NCBI RefSeq assembly: GCF_007828835.1
Contig: NZ_VIVL01000013.1
Span: 1-64,000, forward strand
Length of the DNA stretch: 64,000 bases
Direction of reading: 5' to 3'
Origin: Variovorax beijingensis
GTDB lineage: Bacteria > Pseudomonadota > Gammaproteobacteria > Burkholderiales > Burkholderiaceae_C
This document shows, in pieces, positions 27,477 to 35,823 of this stretch. A program made the translations under genes and the position numbers. How positions within the stretch are numbered: the stretch's first letter is position 1; each line of letters begins with the position of its first letter. The notes under the pieces were generated by a model. It was not told the origin of the DNA, did no database searches, and saw only the letters and a program-made list of their open reading frames with translations.

Positions 27477-29810
27477 ATGCAGCCGGCGCGCCTGTCCCGA
27501 TGGACGAGCTGCCTGCTGCTCGGCCTGGCCTTGTGGCTGTGCGTCTTCGCGGCCCGTGCGGTGGAAGCGATCAAGGTCAGCGCGCTGGCCCGCGACGACA
27601 TCGCCGTCGCGCAGACCGTGGAGGTGCTGGAAGACCCGACGGCCCGCCTGTCGGCGAGCGAGGTGTTCGCGCTGCCGAGCGGTGGCGCGAACGGCTTCGT
27701 GCCCGCCACGCCCGACCAGCTGGTGCGCGGGTTTTCGTCATCGGCCATCTGGCTGCGCCTGTCGCTGGTCAATGACACGCCGGACGTCCGCACGGCACGG
27801 CTCGGGCTCGACGCGACGTGGCTGCGGCATGTCGACTTCCACCTGCTGCGCATGCGCAACGGGCAACCCGCGTGGACGCATGCGCAGGCCGGCGTGTCCG
27901 ACCCGATGGATGCGACGCACCGCCACGACCGCATTCCGCAACTGCGGATCGACCTGCAGCCGGGAGAGTCGGTGCGGGTGCAGGTGCGGGTCATGAGCAC
28001 GGACCAGATCCAGCTGGTGCCGGAACTGCACACCGAAGAGGCCTGGCATCACCTCGAACGCAACCACGCGCTGCTGAGCGGCCTGCTGATCGGCGGGCTG
28101 CTGGCCTTCGCGGTGTATTCGGCCGCGCTGTGGTGGATTTCGCGCGCGCCGATGCCCGCGTTCCAGGCGGGAAGCTTTGCGCTGCTGGCGCTGTACGAGG
28201 CCACCTACCGCGGCTATGCGCGCATTGCGCTGTGGCCGGACAGCACCGGCTGGAGCTATCGCAGCCACGGCGTGTTGCTGGCGGCCACGGCGCTGTGCCT
28301 GCTGCTGTACTTTCACGAGCACAGCCGCCGGAGCCCGGTGCGCGTGCCCGGGCGCCCGCTGCTGCATCTGCTGGCGGGTGTCGAAATCGCCGTGCTGCTG
28401 GGCACCCTGTTCGGCCCTTACGCGAGCTTCGCGGCCATCGGCATCGTGAACGCGCTGCTGATCGTGCTCGCACTCACGGCCTGCATCTTCATCTACCAGC
28501 GGCGCGTTGGCCCGGGCGGTCGGCTCTCTTTGCTCGTGATGCTGTTGATCTGCGTGGGCATGCTGGTGCACATGTCGGCGATGATGTTCGCGGAGCACCC
28601 GATGTCCGGCTTCGACCACGATGCGCTGTCATTCCCGGGCATGCTGGCCGCCGCCTTCGCGATCACGGCCTGGTCGTTCCGGGAGACGCGCCAGCGCAAT
28701 GCGGCGCAGCAGACGCTGCTGCTGTGGCAGGCCCAGGAGCAGCAGCGGCTCGACGAAGAAGTGGCGCGCAAGACCCGCGCCCTGAGCGAGGCGCTGGGCC
28801 AGGCCGAGCAGCGCACACGCGAGCAGAAGGAACTGCTGGCCTACATCAGCCACGACCTGCGCGCACCGGTGGCCACCATCCTCGGGAGCCTCAAGCTGAT
28901 GCAGGACGCCGGCGGCACGCCCGCGCCCGCGCAGCTCGCCACCATCGAACGCAGCGCGGCCTACCAGCTGGAGCTCATCGACGACCTGGTCGACTATGCC
29001 AAGGGCGAGCTGGCGCCGCTGGCCGTCGAGGCGCAGCCGGTGCAGCTGCGCACGCTGATCGACAATATCGCGCGGTACGCGGACGCGCTCGCGCAGCGGC
29101 AGCACAACAGCTTCGAACTGACGATCGACGGCGAGCTTCCGACCCTGGTCCGGCTGGACGGCAAGCGGCTGCAGCAGGTGGTGCTGAACCTGCTGTCGAA
29201 CGCGGCCAGGTTCACGCGCAACGGCGCCATCGGACTGCGGCTGCGAGCCCAACCTTTCGGCGAGGCCTGGCAACTGCATTTCGAGGTGACCGACAGCGGC
29301 ACGGGCATCGACCCCGACACGCTCGACCGCATCAGCCGCCTGCTGGCCGGCAACGCACCGAGCTTGGCGGGCGGCGGCCTCGGGCTGTTGATTGCGCAGC
29401 GCATCGTGCAGCGCATGGGCGGACAACTCGCGATCCACAGCGGCATGGGCACGGGAACGCGGATCGCCTTCTCGCTGTCGACCGGGCCTGCGCCCTCATC
29501 GGATGCGCCATCCGCACCGCCGCCGCACCCAGTCTCCGCGCCGATCCCGCGCGCAACGCCGAGGGCGCGTGGCCGGTCGCTGCCGGCATTGACGCCGCTG
29601 TCGCCGGCGCAGAAGGAGGAACTCGAGGTGCTGGCCCGCGATGGGCGATGGAGCGATCTGCACGAATGGGTGAACCGGTTGGCCGCGGACGCACACAGCC
29701 AGCCGCTGGCGCAGACGCTTCGCCAGGCGCTCGATCGGCTGGATTTCGAGCAGATCCGCCTTATTGCGCGGGCGGCGCCCGCGCACCATCTAGAAAGTAT
29801 CCGGAGATAG
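27477..29810 (+). CDS. 7TMR-DISM sensor histidine kinase
   Basis: A 777-residue membrane sensor kinase. A signal peptide (about 1-29) precedes a periplasmic 7TMR-DISM extracellular type 2 domain (about 35-180, with SSAIWLRLSLVNDT and the RHVDFHLLR region). Then come seven membrane helices (about 195-395), a coiled-coil linker rich in Q/E/R, and a HisKA domain with the phosphorylated H459 in YISHDLRAPV. The ATPase domain has N-box VVLNLLSNAARFT (about 567) and TDSGTGIDPDT. About 90 residues follow, with a proline-rich linker and a helical end of unknown role. DISMED2 domains resemble carbohydrate-binding folds, so a sugar ligand is possible. It is the likely partner of the regulator just upstream. 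Confidence 0.92.
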   Translation: MQPARLSRWTSCLLLGLALWLCVFAARAVEAIKVSALARDDIAVAQTVEVLEDPTARLSASEVFALPSGGANGFVPATPDQLVRGFSSSAIWLRLSLVNDTPDVRTARLGLDATWLRHVDFHLLRMRNGQPAWTHAQAGVSDPMDATHRHDRIPQLRIDLQPGESVRVQVRVMSTDQIQLVPELHTEEAWHHLERNHALLSGLLIGGLLAFAVYSAALWWISRAPMPAFQAGSFALLALYEATYRGYARIALWPDSTGWSYRSHGVLLAATALCLLLYFHEHSRRSPVRVPGRPLLHLLAGVEIAVLLGTLFGPYASFAAIGIVNALLIVLALTACIFIYQRRVGPGGRLSLLVMLLICVGMLVHMSAMMFAEHPMSGFDHDALSFPGMLAAAFAITAWSFRETRQRNAAQQTLLLWQAQEQQRLDEEVARKTRALSEALGQAEQRTREQKELLAYISHDLRAPVATILGSLKLMQDAGGTPAPAQLATIERSAAYQLELIDDLVDYAKGELAPLAVEAQPVQLRTLIDNIARYADALAQRQHNSFELTIDGELPTLVRLDGKRLQQVVLNLLSNAARFTRNGAIGLRLRAQPFGEAWQLHFEVTDSGTGIDPDTLDRISRLLAGNAPSLAGGGLGLLIAQRIVQRMGGQLAIHSGMGTGTRIAFSLSTGPAPSSDAPSAPPPHPVSAPIPRATPRARGRSLPALTPLSPAQKEELEVLARDGRWSDLHEWVNRLAADAHSQPLAQTLRQALDRLDFEQIRLIARAAPAHHLESIRR

Positions 29811-29931
29811 TTTTGACCGTCAGCTGGGCCTTGCGAGACGCGATGATGACGGCGGCGATGCGGACGAACACAACTGATGCGGGCAGGCCATCTCCCATTT
29901 CCGAGCAGTTCCGAATTGCCTTGAAACTCGC

Positions 29932-29946
29932 TCTCCTTCGAGGAGA
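29932..29946 (+). terminator. Possible weak terminator after the kinase gene
   Basis: A short stem TCTCCT-TCG-AGGAGA lies about 120 bp beyond the kinase stop and is followed a few bases later by GGGGTTTTCTTT. The six-base stem is weak and the T tract is interrupted, so this is only a candidate for ending the two-component operon. Confidence 0.3.
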
Positions 29947-30070
29947 AGCGGGGTTTTCTTTGCGCCGAGACAGATCGGGGCAAGGCATGTCTCGTCGGTA
30001 CTTCTGCAGGTATCTGCGCTGCCGCCAAAGCCAGGCACCGACAGCAAGGAGAAAAACCCAATGCCCTTTC

Positions 30071-30301
30071 GTGAGGCAAGTGAAGCACAATGGCACCGAG
30101 ATCGGCGAGCGCTACGCGGACGGCGGCGGCATGTACCTGCGCGTCAAGGCGGCAGGCAAGTACTGACGCATGGACTACCGGTTCAACGGCAAGGCGAAGA
30201 CGCTGGCCTTGGGCGTCTACCCCGCGGTCTCGCTCGCGAAGGCACGGCAACGGCGCGACAAGGCCCGCGAACTGCTTGCTGTACGGCGACTGGGACCGTA
30301 A
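30071..30301 (+). pseudogene. Remnant of a tyrosine integrase (arm-binding DUF4102 domain)
   Basis: The frame from 30071 reads VRQVKHNGTEIGERYADGGG, then MYLRVKAAGKY, a TGA at 30164-30166, then RMDYRFNGKAKTLALGVYPA and VSLAKARQRRDKARELLA. This is the N-terminal arm-binding domain of P4-type integrases, where a tryptophan codon TGG normally follows KY. The TGA is therefore a single-base nonsense change. The start and the whole catalytic domain are missing, and the frame ends at a TAA at 30299. It marks a decayed integrated element; no tRNA or clear attachment repeat was found beside it. Confidence 0.85.
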
Positions 30302-30693
30302 CGCCGGCGACCACATTCGTGCCGTGATGCATGGCATCCTAGGCCTGCTGCCGAAGCCGCGGGACGGCGCATGAGGCCACAAGATGAGACCGCGTTACCG
30401 CGGCGGCACCCGGCTGAGCGAGCGTGAATTCGTAGATCAGGCCTGGGCGTGTGGGATGCTGGTGTTGCGGGAAGTTGAAGGACGGACGCAACTTGGCCTG
30501 TGGCATGCACGCCCAGTGATCTGGCACCGCCCTTGGGCATCCTCTGGCGCCCCGAGTTGGTTGCCTGCGCGTACAACACCATCAGCTTTGCCGGCGTCGA
30601 ACAGGTGCAAGGGCGCTGGTGCTATCAGGTCTGGCATTGCGAAGCGCACTCCCTGCCTGCGTCCCTGTCCCTTCAGCTGCTGGAAGCGCATGT
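30302..30693. other. 392 bp without a recognisable gene
   Basis: This lies between the integrase remnant and the NTF2-like gene. Several short frames exist in both strands; none has a family signature or a credible ribosome-binding site. It probably holds decayed sequence from the former integrated element. No repeat or terminator was recognised. Confidence 0.4.
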
Positions 30694-31083
30694 TCAGGCT
30701 TCCAGGACCTTGGTGGCTTGCCAATGCAGCAGCCTCAAACCATTCTCGGTCTGGGTCCAGACCGTCACGAAGGCGTTGTCCATGAGCTTGGTCTGACCTC
30801 CAACATCCAGGGTCGTTCTGGTCTTGCCGCTCAACAGGATGACAGGGCCGCTGATGCGAACGCGTTGCTCGGAGCGCCGGGCAGCGACGAAGCGGTATCT
30901 CGTTGCCTCGATCGACGCCAGAAAGGCGGCCTTGTCGTCGATCTCGCCGTTCGCGTGAATATGGACGTAGTCGTCGGCGAGCATCCGCTCGAGAGCGTCC
31001 AGGTCCCGCCGGTACAACGCCTGGTACCTGGCTTCGTCGGCCGCCATAACCTGCGATTCCACGGCGGAGTTCTTCATGGTCAT
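30694..31083 (-). CDS. NTF2-like (SnoaL / DUF4440) family protein
   Basis: A 129-residue soluble protein with the NTF2-like fold pattern: an N-terminal helix ending in RYQALYRRDLDALERMLADDYVHIHANG (about residues 19-46), a DDKAAFLASI helix, and alternating strands ending VTVWTQTENGLRLLHWQATKV. This cone-shaped fold serves both small enzymes (isomerases, dehydratases) and binding proteins, so no reaction can be assigned. Its start overlaps the stop of the FAH-family gene (ATGA), so it is translationally coupled and is the last gene of the TetR-linked operon. It may act on a ring-cleavage product. Confidence 0.85.
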   Translation of the reverse strand: MTMKNSAVESQVMAADEARYQALYRRDLDALERMLADDYVHIHANGEIDDKAAFLASIEATRYRFVAARRSEQRVRISGPVILLSGKTRTTLDVGGQTKLMDNAFVTVWTQTENGLRLLHWQATKVLEA

Positions 31084-31862
31084 GTGTTCTCCGCGACCAC
31101 GTCATTGCTCAGCACTCCCACGCCTTCGATGTCGATCTCGAAGGTGTCGCCGGGCCGCAGCGGACCCACGCCGCCGGGCGTTCCGGTCATGATGAGGTCC
31201 CCCGGCATCAAGGTGATCGACTTGCTCAGGTAAGCGACGAGTGCATCGACGCTGAAGAGCAAGTCGGACGTTTCGCAGTCCTGCACGACAGCCCCGTTCA
31301 GGCGCCCCAGCATCCGGAGCTTCGAAGGATCGACCGATGTCTCGATGCACGGGCCGATCGGCGCGAATGTGTCGAACGCCTTGCCGATGGTCATGAGCCC
31401 CATCGCCATCTCCTGCCGCTGGATCGTGCGCTCGCTCACGTCGTTTCCGCAGGTGTAGCCGAGCACGTACGCCAGTGCGTCTGCGCGCGCGACGTTCCTG
31501 GCTCTGCGTCCGATCACCGCGACCAGTTCGCTCTCGTAGTGGACGGCCGTGCTGCCTTCGGGGTAAACGATGCGCTCGCCGTGGCCGATCAAGGCGGTGT
31601 CCGGCTTCATGAAGAGCGGTGCAATCTCCGGAAGCTCGCGGCCGGTCTCGAGAATGTGGGACTTGTAGTTGAAGCCCACGCCGAAGATGCGCGGATGCGT
31701 CACCGTCGGCGGCAGAAGAGTCAGGCTCGCGAGCGGCCATGTCCTCTCGCCTGGCTCGATCGGCCCGTCGAAGGGCGATTCCTTCAGCCCCCGGACGGTT
31801 GCCGACCCTTCCAGCACGCCGAACTGCAGTCGGCCTTCCTCCAGAAACTTGTAGATCTTCAT
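31080..31862 (-). CDS. Fumarylacetoacetate hydrolase-family protein
   Basis: A 260-residue FAH-superfamily enzyme (hydrolase, decarboxylase or hydratase of 2-oxo dicarboxylates from ring cleavage). Typical motifs are GVGFNYKSHILETGRELPE, KPDTALIGHGERIVYPEGS, the metal-binding HYESELVAVIGR (about residues 109-120), LAYVLGYTCGNDVSER and MTGTPGGVGPLRPGD. The glutamates in HYESEL and the aspartate in GNDVSE are the usual Mg ligands. It belongs to the operon of a flavin hydroxylase and VOC dioxygenase, fitting a meta-cleavage route in which it processes the ring-opened product. Confidence 0.92.
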   Translation of the reverse strand: MKIYKFLEEGRLQFGVLEGSATVRGLKESPFDGPIEPGERTWPLASLTLLPPTVTHPRIFGVGFNYKSHILETGRELPEIAPLFMKPDTALIGHGERIVYPEGSTAVHYESELVAVIGRRARNVARADALAYVLGYTCGNDVSERTIQRQEMAMGLMTIGKAFDTFAPIGPCIETSVDPSKLRMLGRLNGAVVQDCETSDLLFSVDALVAYLSKSITLMPGDLIMTGTPGGVGPLRPGDTFEIDIEGVGVLSNDVVAENT

Positions 31863-31872
31863 GCCGTCGCTC

Positions 31873-32619
31873 CTATGGTTGAACCTTGATGGCCAGTTTG
31901 CGAACGAACGCCAGCACCCCGTTGCAAAGCAGGACCAGGACCGTCGCCAGGACGATTCCGTAGTACACCCCCACAGAATCGCTCAGTTGCCGCGCCTCTT
32001 CGATGCCGTGCCCGATTCCCACCTTGGCCGCGAGGTACTCGGCAACGAGCGCCGCGCTGACTGCCCAGGGCAAGGCGATTTGAAGTCCCGTGAAGATGAA
32101 AGGAAGCACGCTCGGAACTACGACATGCCGTGTCAGCTGGAACGAACTGGCGCCGAACACTCGCGCCGTCATGACCAAGCGCGCATTCACCGTGGCTAGG
32201 CCGGCGTAGGTCAGCGAGAAGACGATGAACAGGACCGTTAGTGCGACCAGCATCACCTTGGGCACCCAGCCGGTCCCGAACCAGAGCACGAGCAAGGGGA
32301 CCAGGCCCAGCTTCGGAATGCTCATGACGGCCGTGATGAACGGTTGCACCAGCATGTCGAGCCGCGGGGCGAGCCTCAGCATGGATGCGACGGCGCATCC
32401 GCACACGGAGCCGATGGACGTGCCCGCCAGCAGCAGTTGACTGGTAGCGGCGAGGTCGGCAAAGAGCCTTCCTGCCAGCAGCTCTGTCCACATCCGTCCG
32501 GCAACCTGCCCCAACCCTGGCACCCAGTAATCGCCGACCCAACGGCTCGCGAGCGCCCACACCGACGCGAAAGCGACAAGGCCCAGCGCTTTCGCAGCAA
32601 GCATCTTCTGCTTGGTCAT
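31873..32619 (-). CDS. NitT/TauT-type ABC transporter permease
   Basis: A 248-residue inner-membrane permease with about six helices and the EAA-loop typical of the SsuC/TauC group (FGASSFQLTRHVVVPSVLPF, about residues 145-165). Such importers carry nitrate, sulfonates, taurine, pyrimidines or aromatic acids. This one sits between the FAH-family gene and a cognate ATPase whose end it overlaps (ATGA). A second permease lies on the other side of the ATPase, so the channel is probably a heterodimer, unlike the usual homodimeric SsuC. Confidence 0.9.
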   Translation of the reverse strand: MTKQKMLAAKALGLVAFASVWALASRWVGDYWVPGLGQVAGRMWTELLAGRLFADLAATSQLLLAGTSIGSVCGCAVASMLRLAPRLDMLVQPFITAVMSIPKLGLVPLLVLWFGTGWVPKVMLVALTVLFIVFSLTYAGLATVNARLVMTARVFGASSFQLTRHVVVPSVLPFIFTGLQIALPWAVSAALVAEYLAAKVGIGHGIEEARQLSDSVGVYYGIVLATVLVLLCNGVLAFVRKLAIKVQP

Positions 32620-33452
32620 GGCTGGCCGGCGCTCCGGAGACAATCGCGAATGGCGTCGTAGTGCCCCGCGAATGTCGGCGCCTTGAAAATCAGTTCCGGG
32701 TCGCGCGGGCGATCGATGTCGATGCGGCGCTCCTGCACGACTCGCCCGGGTGAACCCGACAGTACGATGACGCGATCGCCCAATGCGATGGCTTCGTTGA
32801 TGTCGTGCGTGACGAACAGGATCGTCTTCTTCTCGGACGCCCACAGCTCGAGCAAATCGGATTGCAATTGCGTCCGTGTCTCGGCATCGAGCGCGCCGAA
32901 GGGCTCGTCCATCAGGACGACCGGCGGGTTGTAGGCGAGCGTTCGAGCCAGGGATGCGCGCTTGCGCATGCCGCCCGACAGCTGATGCGGATAGTGCTTC
33001 GTCCACTGCGACAGGCCGACCTGGTCGATCAGCCGTCGGACCCGATCGACATCCGATTGCGAAGGTTTGCCGGCCAGCGTGAGCGGAAACATCACGTTGT
33101 CCCACACGGTACGCCAAGGCAGCAGGTTGTCATCCTGCGTGACGTAGCCGATCTGGCGGCTGCTGCCAGGGTTTGGCGGTATGTCGGCACCGCCCACGAC
33201 TTTTCCTCGAAAGGCGATCTGACCTGCAGAAGGCCGCAGCGTTTGGGCCACCAGATTCAGAAGCGTCGACTTCCCCGCACCAGAGGATCCCATGACGGTC
33301 ACGAACTCGCCCTCTCGAACGCTGAGGTCCAGGTCGCGCAGGATCCAGCGGCGTTCGTCGTCATCGTGCGTGCCGTACGAGATTCCGAGTCGCCGCAGCT
33401 GCAGCAGGACGTCGGTCAGGGCTCTTTCGGGGCTGTCTCTTTTCATGGTCAT
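32616..33452 (-). CDS. NitT/TauT-type ABC transporter ATP-binding protein
   Basis: A 278-residue ATPase with Walker A GSSGAGKST (about residues 56-64), Q-loop YVTQDDNLLPW, the variant signature LSGGMRKRASLARTL, Walker B VVLMDEPFGALD and H-loop FVTHD. LSGGMRKR and QDDNLLPW are typical of the nitrate/sulfonate/taurine group (SsuB/TauB). The start at 33452 overlaps the upstream permease stop (ATGA), and its own stop overlaps the next permease start. It energises uptake for the aromatic operon. Confidence 0.92.
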   Translation of the reverse strand: MTMKRDSPERALTDVLLQLRRLGISYGTHDDDERRWILRDLDLSVREGEFVTVMGSSGAGKSTLLNLVAQTLRPSAGQIAFRGKVVGGADIPPNPGSSRQIGYVTQDDNLLPWRTVWDNVMFPLTLAGKPSQSDVDRVRRLIDQVGLSQWTKHYPHQLSGGMRKRASLARTLAYNPPVVLMDEPFGALDAETRTQLQSDLLELWASEKKTILFVTHDINEAIALGDRVIVLSGSPGRVVQERRIDIDRPRDPELIFKAPTFAGHYDAIRDCLRSAGQP

Positions 33453-34228
33453 GCTCCGACGGTGCGCGCGCCCTGCGACAGGTTGGTTTGCCAGATCAGC
33501 AGGCGCTTCTGGATCAGCGACAAGACGGCGCTGACCGAAAGAACGATGAGCATCACAGTCACGAGCGACACGAGCACCAGGGTAGTGTCGAAATCCGTGG
33601 CGCCGAACTGCGCCAGGTAACCGAGGCCGCGGTTCGACGAAATGATTTCTCCGACGATGGCACCTGCGATGGCATAGGGAACGGCGACCCGCAGACCGCC
33701 GAACACGTACGGGACGACGGCAGGCCAGACCACATGCCTGAGCAACTGCGATTCCGAGGCACCGAAAACACGCGCCGACAGCAGGAGCTTCTGATCGACA
33801 GCGTCGACCCCGTCCAGGGTGCTGTAGAAGACGATGAAGAAGATGGCTGCCGCCACCAGAGCGACCTTCGCCCCAGGCCCGACCCCGAGCCACAAGATGA
33901 ACAGAGGCACGAGCGCCGTTTTGGGAATGGCATACCCGATGGCGGCGACGCCCAGGAATGCCGCGCGCGAGAAGGGATGCCGACGCAGTGCCATCGCGAC
34001 CGCGCAGCCGGGGATCGCACCGAGGAGGAAACCGCCCAATGCCTCGCCGAGCGTGAACCGCCCATGAAACCAGAGGTCGCCGTTCAGCATCAGCATCCAG
34101 ATTCTTTCCAGAACCAGCGACGGCGAGCTGATCCAGTAGGCCCCGCGGAGACGGCCCACGGCCTCCCACGCGATCAGGACCACGAAGGCCAGAACGATCC
34201 TGTCCGTCCAAAGGCGACGACGATTCAC
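33449..34228 (-). CDS. NitT/TauT-type ABC transporter permease, second subunit
   Basis: A 259-residue inner-membrane permease with about six helices, including IVLAFVVLIAWEAVGRLRG at the N-terminus, and an EAA loop FGASESQLLRHVVWPAVVPY. It is homologous to the permease two genes downstream but clearly distinct. Two different permeases around one ATPase suggest a heterodimeric channel. It follows the binding-protein gene by 11 bp. Confidence 0.9.
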   Translation of the reverse strand: MNRRRLWTDRIVLAFVVLIAWEAVGRLRGAYWISSPSLVLERIWMLMLNGDLWFHGRFTLGEALGGFLLGAIPGCAVAMALRRHPFSRAAFLGVAAIGYAIPKTALVPLFILWLGVGPGAKVALVAAAIFFIVFYSTLDGVDAVDQKLLLSARVFGASESQLLRHVVWPAVVPYVFGGLRVAVPYAIAGAIVGEIISSNRGLGYLAQFGATDFDTTLVLVSLVTVMLIVLSVSAVLSLIQKRLLIWQTNLSQGARTVGA

Positions 34229-34239
34229 TTTGGGCCCAC

Positions 34240-35244
34240 CTATTTGCCGGAGCCGACGAAGTCGTCGGTGTAGAGGCTCTTGGCGAGCGCCTTGAGTGCC
34301 GCCTTGTCATCCTGCGGACCGAACATCACGTCCACGGTGTGCTCGAACGCTGTTCCCATCGGCATCGATCGCGCCGGGGTGTTGCGTTGAAAACTCTCGA
34401 ACGCCTGCTTCAGAAGCTCGGGGTCCATCTTCTCGAAGCGCTTGGACAGCAACGCCAGTGCCTTCTGGGGCTCGGCAGTGATGAGCGCGAGACTCCGGTC
34501 GAGCGCGCCGACCATGTGGCGGCAGGTGGCGGTGGCGCTCCGGCAGAAGCCGTCGCGGGCGACCAGCACGTTGTAGGTCGTCGGATTCACCTCGGGGAAA
34601 TCGCCTCTGGGCCCGCTGATCCAGAGGTGGGCGCCTCGCCGCGCGGCTTCCAGCGTGAAGGGGCTGGAAAAGACAAAACCGTCGATCTCCTTCTTCTGCA
34701 AGGCTGCGTCCATTCCGGGCGGCGCAATGAAGACCAGGCGGATGTCCCTGTCGGCATCGATGCTCGCCTGTCGGGCGACGAATCGCAGGTAGGCATGCGG
34801 CAGGCCATTGGCGGCATCCACGGCCAGCGTCAGGCCCTTGAGCGCGCGGGCCCTGTCCACCGGTGTCTTGGCGGAGGCCAGGCGTTCGGCCATTGCCGCC
34901 GACAGCACGATCTCGGTGGTCGCGTTTTCCTGAAGGCCGGCGATCGCCAGCGTCTTCTGGCCGCGCTGGGCCGCGCGCAGTTGAATGAGACCGGCGATCG
35001 TGGTGAAGTCGCTGCTGCCGCCGATCAGCGCATTGAGCGCCGCGGGGCCGGCCAGCTGGCTGATCTCGACGTCGACGCCTGCATCCTTGAAATAGCCGGC
35101 ATCCTCCGCGATGTAGACCGGCGCGAAAAGGATGGAGACGGCGGGAAGCACCAGTTTCGCCTTCGCGGGTTGGGCGGTCGCGGCCAGCGCTGCCGCGGCC
35201 ATGACCACGCCGATGGCGGCGTCCCTCAGATACTTGTTGAGCAT
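34240..35244 (-). CDS. NitT/TauT-type ABC transporter binding protein
   Basis: A 334-residue periplasmic binding protein with a signal peptide (residues 1-28, ALAATAQPAKA). The SsuA/THI5-like pattern follows: LPAVSILFAPVYIAEDAGYF, then VDVEISQLAGPAALNALIGG and SSDFTTIAGLIQLRAAQRG. The FAPVYIAEDAGYFKDAG motif marks the family. The ligand may be an aromatic acid or another anion; operon context favours the substrate of the flavin hydroxylase. It lies 24 bp downstream of the VOC dioxygenase gene. Confidence 0.9.
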   Translation of the reverse strand: MLNKYLRDAAIGVVMAAAALAATAQPAKAKLVLPAVSILFAPVYIAEDAGYFKDAGVDVEISQLAGPAALNALIGGSSDFTTIAGLIQLRAAQRGQKTLAIAGLQENATTEIVLSAAMAERLASAKTPVDRARALKGLTLAVDAANGLPHAYLRFVARQASIDADRDIRLVFIAPPGMDAALQKKEIDGFVFSSPFTLEAARRGAHLWISGPRGDFPEVNPTTYNVLVARDGFCRSATATCRHMVGALDRSLALITAEPQKALALLSKRFEKMDPELLKQAFESFQRNTPARSMPMGTAFEHTVDVMFGPQDDKAALKALAKSLYTDDFVGSGK

Positions 35245-35268
35245 GACTTGTCTCCTTGTTTGAATGGC

Positions 35269-35823
35269 TTACAGGACGGAATCGGGCCGTCGCATCAATT
35301 CGACTTCGGGAACACCATCGCGCAGCTTCTGCAGCATTTCGTCCGCGTCGAACTCGATCCCGATGGGGTTGCGCTTGAACGCTTCGCTCCCGAGCCAGGC
35401 ATTGGTCGCCTTGGCATCGGGGAAGCTGTCCACCTGCAACTCGATCTGATTGCCCTCGGGGTCCGCGTAATAGAAGGAGACCGTGGGCCCGTGATTGATC
35501 GACCGATGGGGAACGATCCCGAGTTGTCGAAGGCGCACGAAGTTGTCGAGCAGGTCGGCCAGCGAGTCGTAGGCGAAGGCCGTGTGGAAGTAGCCGACGC
35601 GGACCGTCCCGTCCTGCGGCGGATAGTCTTGAAGTCCGATCAACGCGATCCGATGGTGTTCATCGTCGTAGGTCAGGAATGCGACCTTGTCGGAGGCATG
35701 GGCGACATGCGCCCCGAGAACCTTGCAATACCAATCGATGAGCTCGCTCAGGTGGTTGGTGCGCAGTGCGATGTGGGCCAATCGCCTCGGCGATTTCGTG
35801 GCGACGGCAGGAATTGAATTCAC
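35269..35823 (-). CDS. VOC-family extradiol-type dioxygenase
   Basis: A 184-residue vicinal-oxygen-chelate protein with one visible metal triad: H17 in RRLAHIALRT, H80 in RVGYFHTAFAYD and E128 in DPEGNQIELQVD. HTAFAYDS and FYYADPEGNQIE are typical of extradiol ring-cleavage dioxygenases (catechol 2,3-dioxygenase type), here a short form. It is expected to open a catechol-like product of the neighbouring flavin hydroxylase. The start overlaps that gene's stop (ATGA). Small VOC proteins can also be isomerases or resistance proteins, so the reaction is inferred from context. Confidence 0.85.
   Translation of the reverse strand: MNSIPAVATKSPRRLAHIALRTNHLSELIDWYCKVLGAHVAHASDKVAFLTYDDEHHRIALIGLQDYPPQDGTVRVGYFHTAFAYDSLADLLDNFVRLRQLGIVPHRSINHGPTVSFYYADPEGNQIELQVDSFPDAKATNAWLGSEAFKRNPIGIEFDADEMLQKLRDGVPEVELMRRPDSVL

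Noticed and set aside
30500..30796. Plus-strand frame beginning MACTPSDLAPPLG
   Set aside because: It overlaps the NTF2-like gene on the other strand and has no family features or ribosome-binding site.
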